The translations under genes were made by a program, and so were the position numbers. Below the pieces are notes generated by a model that was given only the letters and a program-made list of their open reading frames with translations, had not been told where the DNA came from and made no database searches. From positions 62,001 through 126,000 of the forward strand of contig NZ_CP018225.1 of the NCBI RefSeq assembly GCF_001890385.1: a DNA stretch of 64,000 nucleotides, in the 5' to 3' direction. This DNA comes from Tardibacter chloracetimidivorans (GTDB lineage: Bacteria > Pseudomonadota > Alphaproteobacteria > Sphingomonadales > Sphingomonadaceae). This document shows, piece by piece, positions 52,119 to 60,184 of the stretch (position 1 is its first letter; every line of letters begins with the position of its first letter).

Positions 52119-53643
52119 GTTCCTCCTCCGCCCGCGCATGGATCAAGGTAAAATGAAAGCGGGTGCCGCCGCGGTCGGGGCGCTCCATCCAGATACGGCC
52201 GCCATGCGCTTCGATGATGGTCCGGCAGATCGAGAGGCCGAGGCCCATGCCGTCGGCCTTTGTCGAGTTGAACGCCGTGAAGAGCTGCTCGCGGATTCCG
52301 TCCGCGATGCCGGGACCGGTATCCTCCACGGTCACCTCGATCAGCCCGTCAGGGCGCAACCTGGTCGCCACCTTGAGGTCGCGAACCGGACACTCCGCCA
52401 TCGCCTCGATGGCATTGCGCATCAGGTTGACCAGCACCTGCTGGATCTGCACCCTGTCGACGAGGACCGGCGTCGCGGCGGGATCGACCGCAAAGAAGCT
52501 GCGGATGCCGCGCTCGCGTGCACCGACCAGCGCGAGCTGGCTCGCCTCGGCGATGACCTGCGGCAGCTCGTGGAGGCTCTTGTCGACCTCGCCGCGGGCG
52601 ACGAAATCGCGCAGGCGCCGGACGATATGGCCGGCCCGCAGCGTTTCCTGTGCCGCATCATCCATCACCGACCGTAGCGACACGAAGGGTTCGTCGTCCC
52701 GCTCGTCGAGCATGTCGCGGATCGTCTCGAGATAGAGCGCGACCGCGGCAAGCGGCTGGTTGAGCTCATGCGCGAGCGTCGAGGCCATCGTGCCCATCGC
52801 GCTCAGCCGAGAGACATGGACCAGCTCTGCCTGCAGTTCCTTGAGCCTGAGCTCATCCTGCTCCTTGGCGGTGAGATCCCGGATAAAGCCGGTGAACAAC
52901 CGCTGCCCGTCTTCACCGGCCTCGCCGACCGACAGCTGCATCGGGAAGGTTGAGCCGTCGCGGCGCTGGCCGACCACGACGCGACCGAGGCCGATGATCC
53001 GGCGCTCGCCGGTCTGCAGATAATGCGCGAGATATTCGTCGTGACGGTCGCGATCGGGCTGGGGCATAAGGCAGGAGACGTTGCGGCCGACGAGCTCGGC
53101 TTCGCTGTAGCCGAACAGGCGTTGTGCCGCTGCGCTGAACGACGTGATGGCGCCGGTCTCGTCGATGATGATCATCGCATCCGGCACCGTCGCCAGAATC
53201 GATTGCAGATGCTGCTCGCGGGTCTCGATCGATGCGCGGACCGCCGCCTCGTCGGTGACATCGCGGCTGATGCAGGCGAAGCCGCGATGTGTGTCGCCTT
53301 CGAACAGTGCGGAGATCGTCAGGCGCGCCAGATATTCCGCGCCGTTCTCGCAGACCCGCCACGCTTCGCGCTCCAGCGTGCCCTCGTGAAGGGCGGCCGC
53401 CAGGTCTGCGCCTGGACGCCCCGCCGCAATCTCGTCGGGCGGGTAGAACAGGTCGTGGGGCTGTCCCAGGACGCGATCGAGCGGCCAGCATTCGGCACGC
53501 TCGCCTTCTTCATTATAGCTCAGCACGATCCCGGAAGGATCGAGCAGCGTCAGGACGTGGCCGCCAGCCTGTCGCAGGAACAGCGGCGCAAGCCGCGCTA
53601 CGTCGCTTGCAATCTCGTCCGCCCCGCGCCTCGTGTCGACCAT
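52108..53643 (-). CDS. fixL: FixL-like heme-PAS oxygen-sensing histidine kinase
   Basis: About 511 residues. First PAS domain (about 25-130). Second PAS (about 145-260) carries the FixL heme-site features: MPQPDRDRHDEYL with the proximal His and GLGRVVVGQRRDGSTFPMQLSVGE with the distal Arg. H-box LAHELNQPLAAV, N-box LVNLMRNAIEAM, G-box VEDTGPGIADG. No membrane span, so cytosolic. Oxygen bound to the heme would switch off the kinase. GTG 53655 is an alternative start. Coupled to fixJ. Confidence 0.94.
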   Translation of the reverse strand: MVDTRRGADEIASDVARLAPLFLRQAGGHVLTLLDPSGIVLSYNEEGERAECWPLDRVLGQPHDLFYPPDEIAAGRPGADLAAALHEGTLEREAWRVCENGAEYLARLTISALFEGDTHRGFACISRDVTDEAAVRASIETREQHLQSILATVPDAMIIIDETGAITSFSAAAQRLFGYSEAELVGRNVSCLMPQPDRDRHDEYLAHYLQTGERRIIGLGRVVVGQRRDGSTFPMQLSVGEAGEDGQRLFTGFIRDLTAKEQDELRLKELQAELVHVSRLSAMGTMASTLAHELNQPLAAVALYLETIRDMLDERDDEPFVSLRSVMDDAAQETLRAGHIVRRLRDFVARGEVDKSLHELPQVIAEASQLALVGARERGIRSFFAVDPAATPVLVDRVQIQQVLVNLMRNAIEAMAECPVRDLKVATRLRPDGLIEVTVEDTGPGIADGIREQLFTAFNSTKADGMGLGLSICRTIIEAHGGRIWMERPDRGGTRFHFTLIHARAEEEHGG

Positions 53644-53701
53644 CGGCCGGCTCACATGCCTGGCCGGGCGCGCGTATCCGGGCGTAGCCCGACCGAGCCG
53701 C

Positions 53702-54175
53702 TCAGCGCCGCGCGAGAATGGCCTTCATCTCGTCGATTTCCTGCCGCTGCGAGCGCTTGATCGATTCGCAGAGCCGGATGACTTCCGGATCGCTGAGCTT
53801 TGCTTCCTGGCACATCAGGATCGCCCCGGAATGGTGCGGGATCATCGAGCGCAGAAAGGCCGTGTCGCCGATCGTGGTCTGGGTGCGGATAAGCGCGAAG
53901 CTGCCGAAGAAGGCGACCAGCGAGGCGGCGATCAGCGCGATGTTGGCGGCCTTCGACGCAAACATGTGCCGCATGGCGAGGATCATCAGCACTACCATCG
54001 GTGCGACCATCATCAGCGTCATGTAGAGCATGTTGAGGTTGTTGTAGAAGCTGTCGAGCCCGTCGATCATGACGAACATCACCAGATACATGATGACGCC
54101 GCTGATGACGGTCTGAACGGCAAGGCTCCAATAGGCGCCCATCTTCCGGGTGTTCATGTGGGACGAATGGTCCAT
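53702..54175 (-). CDS. DUF305 membrane protein
   Basis: 157 residues. HSSHMNTRKMG start, about three spans, then the DUF305 hallmark FLRSMIPHHSGAILMCQEAKLSDPEV and RLCESIKRSQRQEIDEM. The HHxxAIxM pair resembles metal-binding four-helix proteins. DUF305 proteins are common in copper/silver clusters; function unproven. It reads in the same direction as copB/copA but is separated by 90 bases. Confidence 0.92.
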   Translation of the reverse strand: MDHSSHMNTRKMGAYWSLAVQTVISGVIMYLVMFVMIDGLDSFYNNLNMLYMTLMMVAPMVVLMILAMRHMFASKAANIALIAASLVAFFGSFALIRTQTTIGDTAFLRSMIPHHSGAILMCQEAKLSDPEVIRLCESIKRSQRQEIDEMKAILARR

Positions 54176-54265
54176 GGCGTATCTCCTTCGCTCGGCGCCG
54201 GCCGACCTTGGTATGAGTGTAACGCCCCGCTCTCCTGTTCGCCCCCGCCATCAGCCGTCCTGATG

Positions 54266-55432
54266 CTAAAACCAGAAGCGAACGCCGGCGACGAAGCTGG
54301 TCGCATGGACGTCCTCGCCGGCAAGCCTCGACAGCCGCGCCGTGTCGCCGGCTTTGCGCAGATAGGAGACGCCGATATAGGGTGCGAACTGGCGGCTGAA
54401 CTCATAGCGCAGGCGCGCGCCGAGCTCTATGTTGACCAGCCCCGAACCGATGTCGTTCTCCGGAATATCCTGCGCGGCGAAATTGACCTCGGCGCGCGGC
54501 TGCAAGATCAGGCGCTGGGTAATGCGCTGGTCGTAATAGCCCTCGACCCGGCCCAGAACATCGCCCTTGGTCGAGAGGAACAGCGCGCCTTCGACCTCGA
54601 ACATGCCAGGAGCCAGGCCCTCGACGCCGACCGTCGCGTAAGTGCGGTCGGGCCCGCGGCCGAAGTCCTGGCGGATACCGCCCTGAAGATTGAAATAGGG
54701 GTCGATGGCCCGGCTGTAGAGCACCTGCACCTCCGCGCTGTCGATGCCGCGGCCGAACTCGCCTTCGCCCTCGCTCTTGAGCCAAAGCCGGTTGATATCG
54801 CCGCCGTAAAAGCCTTCGCCATCCCAGCGATAGCCATCGCGACCGCTATGCGCTTGATACTCGAACAGGTTGAGCAGCATCTGCCCGAAATTGTTGCCGC
54901 CGCTGTCCTTCATCATGATGTCGCGTGAGCGCGCCATCTCGGCGCCGGGAAAATCATGATCGGCGAAGTGGTCGCTGGGGGGAGGCGGCGGGGGCGCATT
55001 GCCGGCCGGAAGCGCCGTGCCGGTCATTTGCATGCCGGGCATGGCGGAGGTTCCGGGCGTGGCGGTCTGGCCATGCTGCGAATGGTCCATCCCGGGCATG
55101 TCCGGCATCGCGCCGTCCTGATGCTGGGAGTGGTCCATGCCCGGCATGTCCGGCATCGCGGGAGACGCGGGTTGCGGCTGACCGGCCGCATCTCCCTGCG
55201 GCGCAGGACTGGCCTGGTGCTGCGAATGGTCCATCGCCGAGGTGGCGTCTGGCGCTGGTGTCTGAGCGCGCGGCCTGGCGGTGGCCTTGTCCTTCTTCTT
55301 CTCCTGCGCCGGCGGCACCTCGCCCGGCGGCGCCATGCCGGGCATGCCGTGCATTGAATGATCCTGGGCAAAGGCGGGCGCGGCAGCGAAAAGGGCGATC
55401 GCGCTCACCAGCGGCGTGAGGATGCGGATCAT
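54266..55432 (-). CDS. copB: CopB outer-membrane copper resistance protein (copy 2)
   Basis: 388 residues. Signal peptide, then about 150 residues of Met/His/Asp/Pro-rich sequence including MPDMPGMDHSQH twice, then the CopB beta-barrel (NNFGQMLLNLFEYQAHSGRDG, LWLKSEGEGEFGRGIDSAEV, final GVRFWF). Outer-membrane copper sequestration. Its ATG overlaps the copA TAA (TAATG). The longer metal-binding region distinguishes it from the copy at 22179. Confidence 0.94.
   Translation of the reverse strand: MIRILTPLVSAIALFAAAPAFAQDHSMHGMPGMAPPGEVPPAQEKKKDKATARPRAQTPAPDATSAMDHSQHQASPAPQGDAAGQPQPASPAMPDMPGMDHSQHQDGAMPDMPGMDHSQHGQTATPGTSAMPGMQMTGTALPAGNAPPPPPPSDHFADHDFPGAEMARSRDIMMKDSGGNNFGQMLLNLFEYQAHSGRDGYRWDGEGFYGGDINRLWLKSEGEGEFGRGIDSAEVQVLYSRAIDPYFNLQGGIRQDFGRGPDRTYATVGVEGLAPGMFEVEGALFLSTKGDVLGRVEGYYDQRITQRLILQPRAEVNFAAQDIPENDIGSGLVNIELGARLRYEFSRQFAPYIGVSYLRKAGDTARLSRLAGEDVHATSFVAGVRFWF
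55077..55159 (-). repeat. Tandem in-frame repeat encoding MPDMPGMDHSQH
   Basis: Two units of about 36 bases (55077-55112 and 55124-55159), differing at a few positions, with a 11-base spacer. They encode the repeated Met/His copper-binding block of CopB. Confidence 0.7.
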
Positions 55433-57357
55433 TACGCGTCTCCCTTCGGACGGACGCTCACGACCCGCATCATCCCGGCATGCATGTGGTAGAGGAGATG
55501 ACAGTGGAAGGCCCAGTCGCCGACCGCGTCGGCGGTGAAGTCCCAGGTCACCTTGCCGCCGGGCTGGACGATTACCGTATGCTTGCGTGGCGCATGATCG
55601 CCATGCCCAGTCACCAGCTCGAAAAAATGCCCGTGAATATGGATCGGATGCCCCATCATCGTGTCGTTGATGAGATTGACGCGCACCCGCTCGCCTTCGA
55701 TGAAGGGGATCGGCTCGTGATGGTCCGACATTTTTTCGCCGTCGAACGACCACATGAACCGCTCCATGTTGCCGGTGAGGTGAATGTCGATGCTGCGGCT
55801 CGGCGCGCGCACGTCCGGATTGCGATCGAGCGCCATCAGGTCCCTGTAGACAAGCACCTTGTGGCCGACGTCGGCGAGGCCCTGGCCGGGCTCGCCGGTG
55901 CGGTCGACGGGCATCGGCGAGATGGTCTGGACGCTCGGGTCGCGCTTCACCTGCGGCGCGTTCGAGAAGTCTCGCATCTTCATCGAGTCCATCGCGTGCC
56001 CGCCATGGTCCATGCCCGCCATCTGGCCATCGGCGCCCATCGCGCCGTGGTCCATCCCGCTCATCGCGGAATGATCCATCCCCGAATGATCCATGCCTGC
56101 CATGGCGCTATTGTCCATGGTCGCCATCGCTGCCGCCGCGCCGGTCGCGAGGCGCGCGGACGCGTTCTTCTCGGCCGTCGGATCGACGCCCCGCATAGCG
56201 CCGCCCGACATGTCCATGCCTTCCATGCCCGGCATCGAGGACATGTCCATGCCCATGTCCTTCATGTCGGCAAGCGGCCGCTTGCGCAGCGGCGGCACCT
56301 CGCCGGCCATACCGGCGCGCGGCGCGAGCGTAGCACGCGCCATGCCCGAGCGGTCGATCGCCTCGCCGACAAGGGTGTAGGCCTTGTCCTCAGCGGGCGT
56401 CACGATGACGTCGTAGGTCTCGGCGACACCGATTTGGAACTCGTCGACGGTGACCGGCATCACATTCTGCCCGTCGGCCTGGACGATGCTGAGCGGCAGG
56501 CCGGGTATGCGGACGTTGAAGGTGGTCATCGCCGACGCATTGATGACGCGCAGCCGCACACGCTCGCCCGGTGTGAAGAGCGCGGTCCAGTTGTCCATCG
56601 GACCATGGCCGTTGACGAGATAGGTGTAGGTCGATCCGGTGACGTCGGAGATGTCGGCCGGGTCCATCCGCATCTGGCCCCAGTCGAGCCGGTCCTTGAG
56701 CGGCTGATCCTTGCCCGACAGGAGCCCGGCCAGGGTCTGGCGCTGGAAATTGAAATGGCCGGGGTTGACCTTGAGGCGCCGGAAGATCGCCTGCGGCGAG
56801 AGCGCGCTGTGATCGGCGAGCACGATGACATGCTCGCGGTCATAGGCGACCGGATCGGCACCGGCGGGATCGATGATGATCGGGCCGTAATGGCCTTCCT
56901 GTTCCTGCAGGCCCGAATGGCTGTGATACCAGTAGGTGCCGCTTTGCACGACGGAGAACTGGTAGAGGTAGTTCGAGCCCGGCTTGATGCCCGGAAAAGA
57001 CACGCCCGGCACACCGTCCATATTGGCCGGCAGGATCAGCCCGTGCCAGTGGATCGAGCTGTCCTCCTCCAGCTGATTGATGACGTTGAGCCGCACGCGC
57101 TGGCCCTCGCGCAGCCGGATCAGCGGGGCAGGGACCGTGCCGTTGAGGCCGATTGCCCGGAACTTGCGCCCGTCGATGGTCATCGACTGCCGGGCGATGG
57201 TGAGCGTAATGTCTTCGCCCGACACGGTCGGCAGCGTCGGTCGCATCCCCGGCGAGATCGTCTGCGCCCAGGCCGGCAGCCAGGCTGACAATGCTGCGCC
57301 GCCGCCGGCGAGGGCCGCGCCGCGGAGGAACTGGCGGCGGTCGAGAGCAGAAATCAT
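55432..57357 (-). CDS. copA: CopA-type multicopper oxidase (copy 2)
   Basis: 641 residues. Twin-arginine signal LDRRQFLRGAALAGGGAAL. Copper ligands in SIHWHGLILPANM, TYWYHSHSG, HPIHIHGHFFEL and HCHLLYHMHAGMM. A long Met/His insert (about 365-470) has repeated GMDHS/GMDH units. It oxidises Cu(I) in the periplasm. First gene of copA-copB, with an ECF-type promoter motif 42 bases upstream that overlaps the end of the sigma gene. Confidence 0.96.
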   Translation of the reverse strand: MISALDRRQFLRGAALAGGGAALSAWLPAWAQTISPGMRPTLPTVSGEDITLTIARQSMTIDGRKFRAIGLNGTVPAPLIRLREGQRVRLNVINQLEEDSSIHWHGLILPANMDGVPGVSFPGIKPGSNYLYQFSVVQSGTYWYHSHSGLQEQEGHYGPIIIDPAGADPVAYDREHVIVLADHSALSPQAIFRRLKVNPGHFNFQRQTLAGLLSGKDQPLKDRLDWGQMRMDPADISDVTGSTYTYLVNGHGPMDNWTALFTPGERVRLRVINASAMTTFNVRIPGLPLSIVQADGQNVMPVTVDEFQIGVAETYDVIVTPAEDKAYTLVGEAIDRSGMARATLAPRAGMAGEVPPLRKRPLADMKDMGMDMSSMPGMEGMDMSGGAMRGVDPTAEKNASARLATGAAAAMATMDNSAMAGMDHSGMDHSAMSGMDHGAMGADGQMAGMDHGGHAMDSMKMRDFSNAPQVKRDPSVQTISPMPVDRTGEPGQGLADVGHKVLVYRDLMALDRNPDVRAPSRSIDIHLTGNMERFMWSFDGEKMSDHHEPIPFIEGERVRVNLINDTMMGHPIHIHGHFFELVTGHGDHAPRKHTVIVQPGGKVTWDFTADAVGDWAFHCHLLYHMHAGMMRVVSVRPKGDA

Positions 57358-57398
57358 TCGGTTGTCTCAGCTTTAAGAAAGAGGGCGGACCTATTGGA

Positions 57399-57425
57399 AA
57401 TACGCAGCGTGGCCTCATCCCCCTC
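57399..57425 (-). promoter_or_regulatory. ECF-type promoter motif before copAB
   Basis: Minus strand GAGGGG (57420-57425), 13 bases, TGCGTATT (57399-57406). Spacing and sequence match the sites before copCD, the sigma operon and both DUF411 genes. Confidence 0.65.
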
Positions 57426-57990
57426 AAACTTTCTTCAACATTTCTGCGAGGCGTGCGCGGGCGCGGTAGAGGCGAGTCTCGACTGCCTTCTGGCTGATGC
57501 CGAGAATCTCGGCGGTTTCGGCTTCCGATTTCTCGTCGATCGTCCGCAGGATGAGCGTGTCCTTGAGAGAGGCGGGCAGGGCGGCGATCGCCTTCATCGC
57601 CTCTGCCAGCTGCTGCTCGGCGCCGATTGCCTGGTCGGGTAGCGGCGCCTCATCGGCGACGTCATCCGCCTCGCCCAGCGGCAGGGCCATGGAGAAGAAG
57701 TTTCGGACCGCGCGCCGGCGCCGCCAGTCATGGCATTTGTTGATGACGATCCGGGACATCCAGACCTGGAAGGGTCGGGTTACGTCATAGCGGTTGAGTG
57801 CGGCAAAGGCCGCGACGAAGCTCGCCTGGGTGACATCTAAGGCCTCATCCATAGATCCGACATGGCTGCGCACGAGCCGGTGAACCCAACCTTGATGCCG
57901 CCGGACCAGTTCGCCATAAGCCGCTTGCCGCCCGCCAAGCGCCAAAGCCGCAAGCTCCCCGTCCGAGCAGTCGGGGAGGCTCGCGGTCAT
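57424..57990 (-). CDS. ECF RNA polymerase sigma factor (CnrH-like)
   Basis: 188 residues. Region 2 with ELVRRHQGWVHRLVRSHVGS, DALDVTQ-like ALDVTQASFVAAFAAL and RPFQVWMSRIVINKCHDWRRRR. Region 4 with LPASLKDTLILRTIDEKSEAETAEILGISQKAVETRLYRAR. Third gene of a Y-X-H set whose genes overlap by four bases, the arrangement of the cobalt/nickel Cnr and Ncc systems. Here copper genes follow on both sides. It probably reads the GAGGG-N14-TGCGTAT motif, including the one before its own operon. Confidence 0.93.
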   Translation of the reverse strand: MTASLPDCSDGELAALALGGRQAAYGELVRRHQGWVHRLVRSHVGSMDEALDVTQASFVAAFAALNRYDVTRPFQVWMSRIVINKCHDWRRRRAVRNFFSMALPLGEADDVADEAPLPDQAIGAEQQLAEAMKAIAALPASLKDTLILRTIDEKSEAETAEILGISQKAVETRLYRARARLAEMLKKV

Positions 57991-58430
57991 TTGGACTTGG
58001 CCGTCAGCGCTTTCACGACGGCGTCGTCGAACTTCTCGGTCTGATCGGGACGCAGCACGGCCCGCATTGCGAAGATGTGCTCGAGCGTTTCCTTCTGCAG
58101 GGCGCCCATGGCCTGGTGCGAGCGATCCACCGCCGCTGCGACTTGCGGGCCATAGCCATGCTCCGCTTCGATCGCCTCCGCGAGGCGCGCATTGTCGGCG
58201 CGCAGTTCGGCCTCCAGCGCTTGACGCCGTATGGCGTAGTTCTTCTCGATTGTCTCGAGCCGGCTGTGTTGCGCGGAATCCAGCTTCAGATCGCGATGGA
58301 GCAGCTCGTGCAGCTCATTTTCGACCGGGCGCACTGGAACCACATAGACGCGGCCGATGACAACGCCAGCGATCGCCGCGGCGAAGGTCAACAGGACGAG
58401 GAGCAGGAGCCGGCGGCGGTCGCGCATCAT
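57987..58430 (-). CDS. Periplasmic heavy-metal sensor (CnrX-like)
   Basis: 147 residues. One N-terminal span (LLLLVLLTFAAAIAGVVIG) and a helical periplasmic hairpin: LHELLHRDLKLDSAQHSRLETIEKNYAIRR, IEAEHGYGPQVAAAVDRSHQAMGALQKET, MRAVLRPDQTEKF. This fits the CnrX/NccX/ZraP-like sensor family. His and Met residues are possible metal ligands. It would relay periplasmic metal to the membrane anti-sigma factor. Overlaps both neighbours by four bases. Confidence 0.88.
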   Translation of the reverse strand: MMRDRRRLLLLVLLTFAAAIAGVVIGRVYVVPVRPVENELHELLHRDLKLDSAQHSRLETIEKNYAIRRQALEAELRADNARLAEAIEAEHGYGPQVAAAVDRSHQAMGALQKETLEHIFAMRAVLRPDQTEKFDDAVVKALTAKSK

Positions 58431-58699
58431 TGCGAGCTCAGTAGCGTCGAGGGCGCAAGCGCGAGCCGGGCATCGAAGGGCGATATCGGGTTCGGATCGG
58501 CAGACTGCGTCGGAACCGCCGAGCCGGCAATTCCGATGAACAGCGCGGTTGCGGCCGCGATGCCGAATGTCGTTGCGCCAAGGCGCGGTATGGCCTGGAT
58601 GCGCGCTATTTCCGCCATGACCCGGCTTTCCAGACCGCCGAGCCTGGGATCGAGAGGCGCATCGCGCAACCGCGAGAGCAGGTGGTCAAGTTCATCCAT
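58427..58699 (-). CDS. Anti-sigma factor (CnrY/NccY-like)
   Basis: 90 residues. A short cytosolic N-terminus (DELDHLLSRLRDAPLDPRLGGLESRVMAEI) that would grip the sigma factor, one span (LGATTFGIAAATALFIGIAG) and a short periplasmic tail. Size, layout and operon position match CnrY/NccY rather than zinc-containing anti-sigmas. Leads the Y-X-H operon, with the ECF-type motif 24 bases upstream. Confidence 0.82.
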   Translation of the reverse strand: MDELDHLLSRLRDAPLDPRLGGLESRVMAEIARIQAIPRLGATTFGIAAATALFIGIAGSAVPTQSADPNPISPFDARLALAPSTLLSSQ

Positions 58700-58723
58700 G
58701 ATGCTTCTCCGTCTTCATTCTTC

Positions 58724-58750
58724 AATACGCATCCTGGTCCAGGAACCCTT
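58724..58750 (-). promoter_or_regulatory. ECF-type promoter motif before the anti-sigma/sensor/sigma operon
   Basis: Minus strand AAGGGT (58745-58750), 13 bases, TGCGTATT (58724-58731). It is back to back with the copC motif and suggests autoregulation. Confidence 0.65.
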
Positions 58751-58774
58751 GCTGTAGATAAAAAATGTAATTGC

Positions 58775-58801
58775 GAGGGGTGGGGGCTCGGGCTGCGTAT
58801 T
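58775..58801 (+). promoter_or_regulatory. ECF-type promoter motif before copCD
   Basis: GAGGGG (58775-58780), 13 bases, TGCGTATT (58794-58801), 30 bases before the copC start. Confidence 0.65.
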
Positions 58802-58831
58802 GTCTCATGGGATCCACAGGAGAATGTTCCA

Positions 58832-59212
58832 ATGCGTTTCTTTTCGCCTCTCGCAGCTATCGCCATCGTAGGCCTGAGTGTTTCGGCTCCGGCCTATGCC
58901 CATCCCAAGCTTGTATCCTCGGCTCCGGCCGCCAATGCCAGCGTCTCGGCGCCCTCGCGCATTACGCTTACGTTCAGCGAAGGTCTGATGCCCAGGCTGT
59001 CGGGTGCCGAGATCGTGATGACCGGTATGCCCGGCATGCCCAACCATCGCATGGCGGTGACCGGCTTCAAGACCTCTGTCGAGGGCGACAACAAGACGCT
59101 CGTGCTGACCTTGGCGCGCCCGCTGTCGGCCGGCACCTATCAGGTTGCCTGGCACGTCGTGTCGACCGACACGCATCGGATCCAGGGCAACCTTGCCTTC
59201 ACAGTGAAGTAA
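58832..59212 (+). CDS. copC: CopC periplasmic copper-binding protein
   Basis: 126 residues with an AGGAGAA ribosome site. The signal peptide ends AYA, giving a mature His1 (HPKLVSSAPAANASV) as in Cu(II)-binding CopC. Beta-sandwich motifs ITLTFSEGLM and AWHVVSTDTHRIQGNLAF contain the other His/Asp ligands. A MTGMPGMPNHRM loop may bind Cu(I). It delivers copper to CopD, encoded four bases downstream. Confidence 0.95.
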   Translation: MRFFSPLAAIAIVGLSVSAPAYAHPKLVSSAPAANASVSAPSRITLTFSEGLMPRLSGAEIVMTGMPGMPNHRMAVTGFKTSVEGDNKTLVLTLARPLSAGTYQVAWHVVSTDTHRIQGNLAFTVK

Positions 59213-59216
59213 GGCG

Positions 59217-60146
59217 ATGAGCGAGATCGGGGTCATCGCGATCCGCTGGGCGCTTTACGTTGATCTCGGCCTGCTGTTCGGGCTGCCGCTGTTCGCGCTC
59301 TATGCGCTCGGCGGCGGCCGGACGGTCCGGTCGTATCTGCCTTTGGGGCCGATGATCGTCCTTCTCGTACTGCTGGGACTGTTGCTGTCGGTGCTGGGAT
59401 TTCTTGTCCAGGCCTCGGCTATGACCGGCCTTCCGCTAACCCGGCCGGATCTTCAGTTGGTGAGTGATCTGCTCAACGACACCGCGCTGGGCACCGCGCT
59501 CAAGGTGCGTCTGGCGGCGCTGGTCATCCTATTGCCGTGCGCGGCGCTCTATGGCCGAAAGCCGCGCGTCTGCGTCATGACCTCGACACTCGCAGGCGCT
59601 ATCGCGCTCGGGACACTGGCCTGGTCGGGCCATGGCGCGGCCGGAGAGGGCAGTGCCGGCTGGCAGCAGCTGGCGTCCGATCTCGTACACCTTCTTGCGG
59701 CCGGCGCGTGGGTCGGCGCGATCGCCGCTTTCCTTGCGCTCGTCATTCCCAACGTTGACACTGATGGCTTGGCGCGGGTGTTGCTGACCGAGCAAGCGCT
59801 TCGCGGCTTTTCGATGGTTGGGACGGTGATTGTCGGATTGCTTGTCGTCACCGGGACCGTCAACACTCTCTTTCTGGTGGGTTCCGAGCATATCGCGGGG
59901 CTGTGGCAATCGAGCTGGGGGCTGCTGCTCACCGCCAAACTTGTGCTGTTCGCCGGCATGTTGGGCTTGGCCGCACTCAACCGCTATCGCCTGACCCCCT
60001 CGCTTAGTCTCGCCATCGAGCAGGAGGACGCACCACGGGCGATGACGCTATTGCGCGGCAGCCTTGTGGTGGAAGGCGGTCTTGCGATCATCATTCTCGC
60101 GCTTGTCGCCTGGCTGGGTACCTTGTCCCCGCCCATGTCCATGTAG
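59217..60146 (+). CDS. copD: CopD copper resistance/import membrane protein
   Basis: 309 residues with eight predicted spans, normal for CopD. Conserved AIRWALYVDLGLLFGLPLF start, LAWSGHGAAGEGS, QLASDLVHLLAAGAWVGAIAAF with His ligands, and AKLVLFAGMLGLAALNRYRLTP. Moves or senses copper across the inner membrane with CopC. Translationally close to copC. Confidence 0.94.
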   Translation: MSEIGVIAIRWALYVDLGLLFGLPLFALYALGGGRTVRSYLPLGPMIVLLVLLGLLLSVLGFLVQASAMTGLPLTRPDLQLVSDLLNDTALGTALKVRLAALVILLPCAALYGRKPRVCVMTSTLAGAIALGTLAWSGHGAAGEGSAGWQQLASDLVHLLAAGAWVGAIAAFLALVIPNVDTDGLARVLLTEQALRGFSMVGTVIVGLLVVTGTVNTLFLVGSEHIAGLWQSSWGLLLTAKLVLFAGMLGLAALNRYRLTPSLSLAIEQEDAPRAMTLLRGSLVVEGGLAIIILALVAWLGTLSPPMSM

Positions 60147-60184
60147 TCGCGCTTGAGGGGCGGAAGGAGGTCGGAGCCACTGCC

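Noticed and set aside
55077-56110. CRISPR-like repeats in the copB/copA region
   Set aside because: The repeats are in-frame Met/His codons inside genes, with no regular spacers or cas genes.
55480-57288. 602-codon plus-strand frame antisense to copA
   Set aside because: Low-complexity His/Arg/Val composition with no motif; the opposite strand has a full multicopper oxidase.
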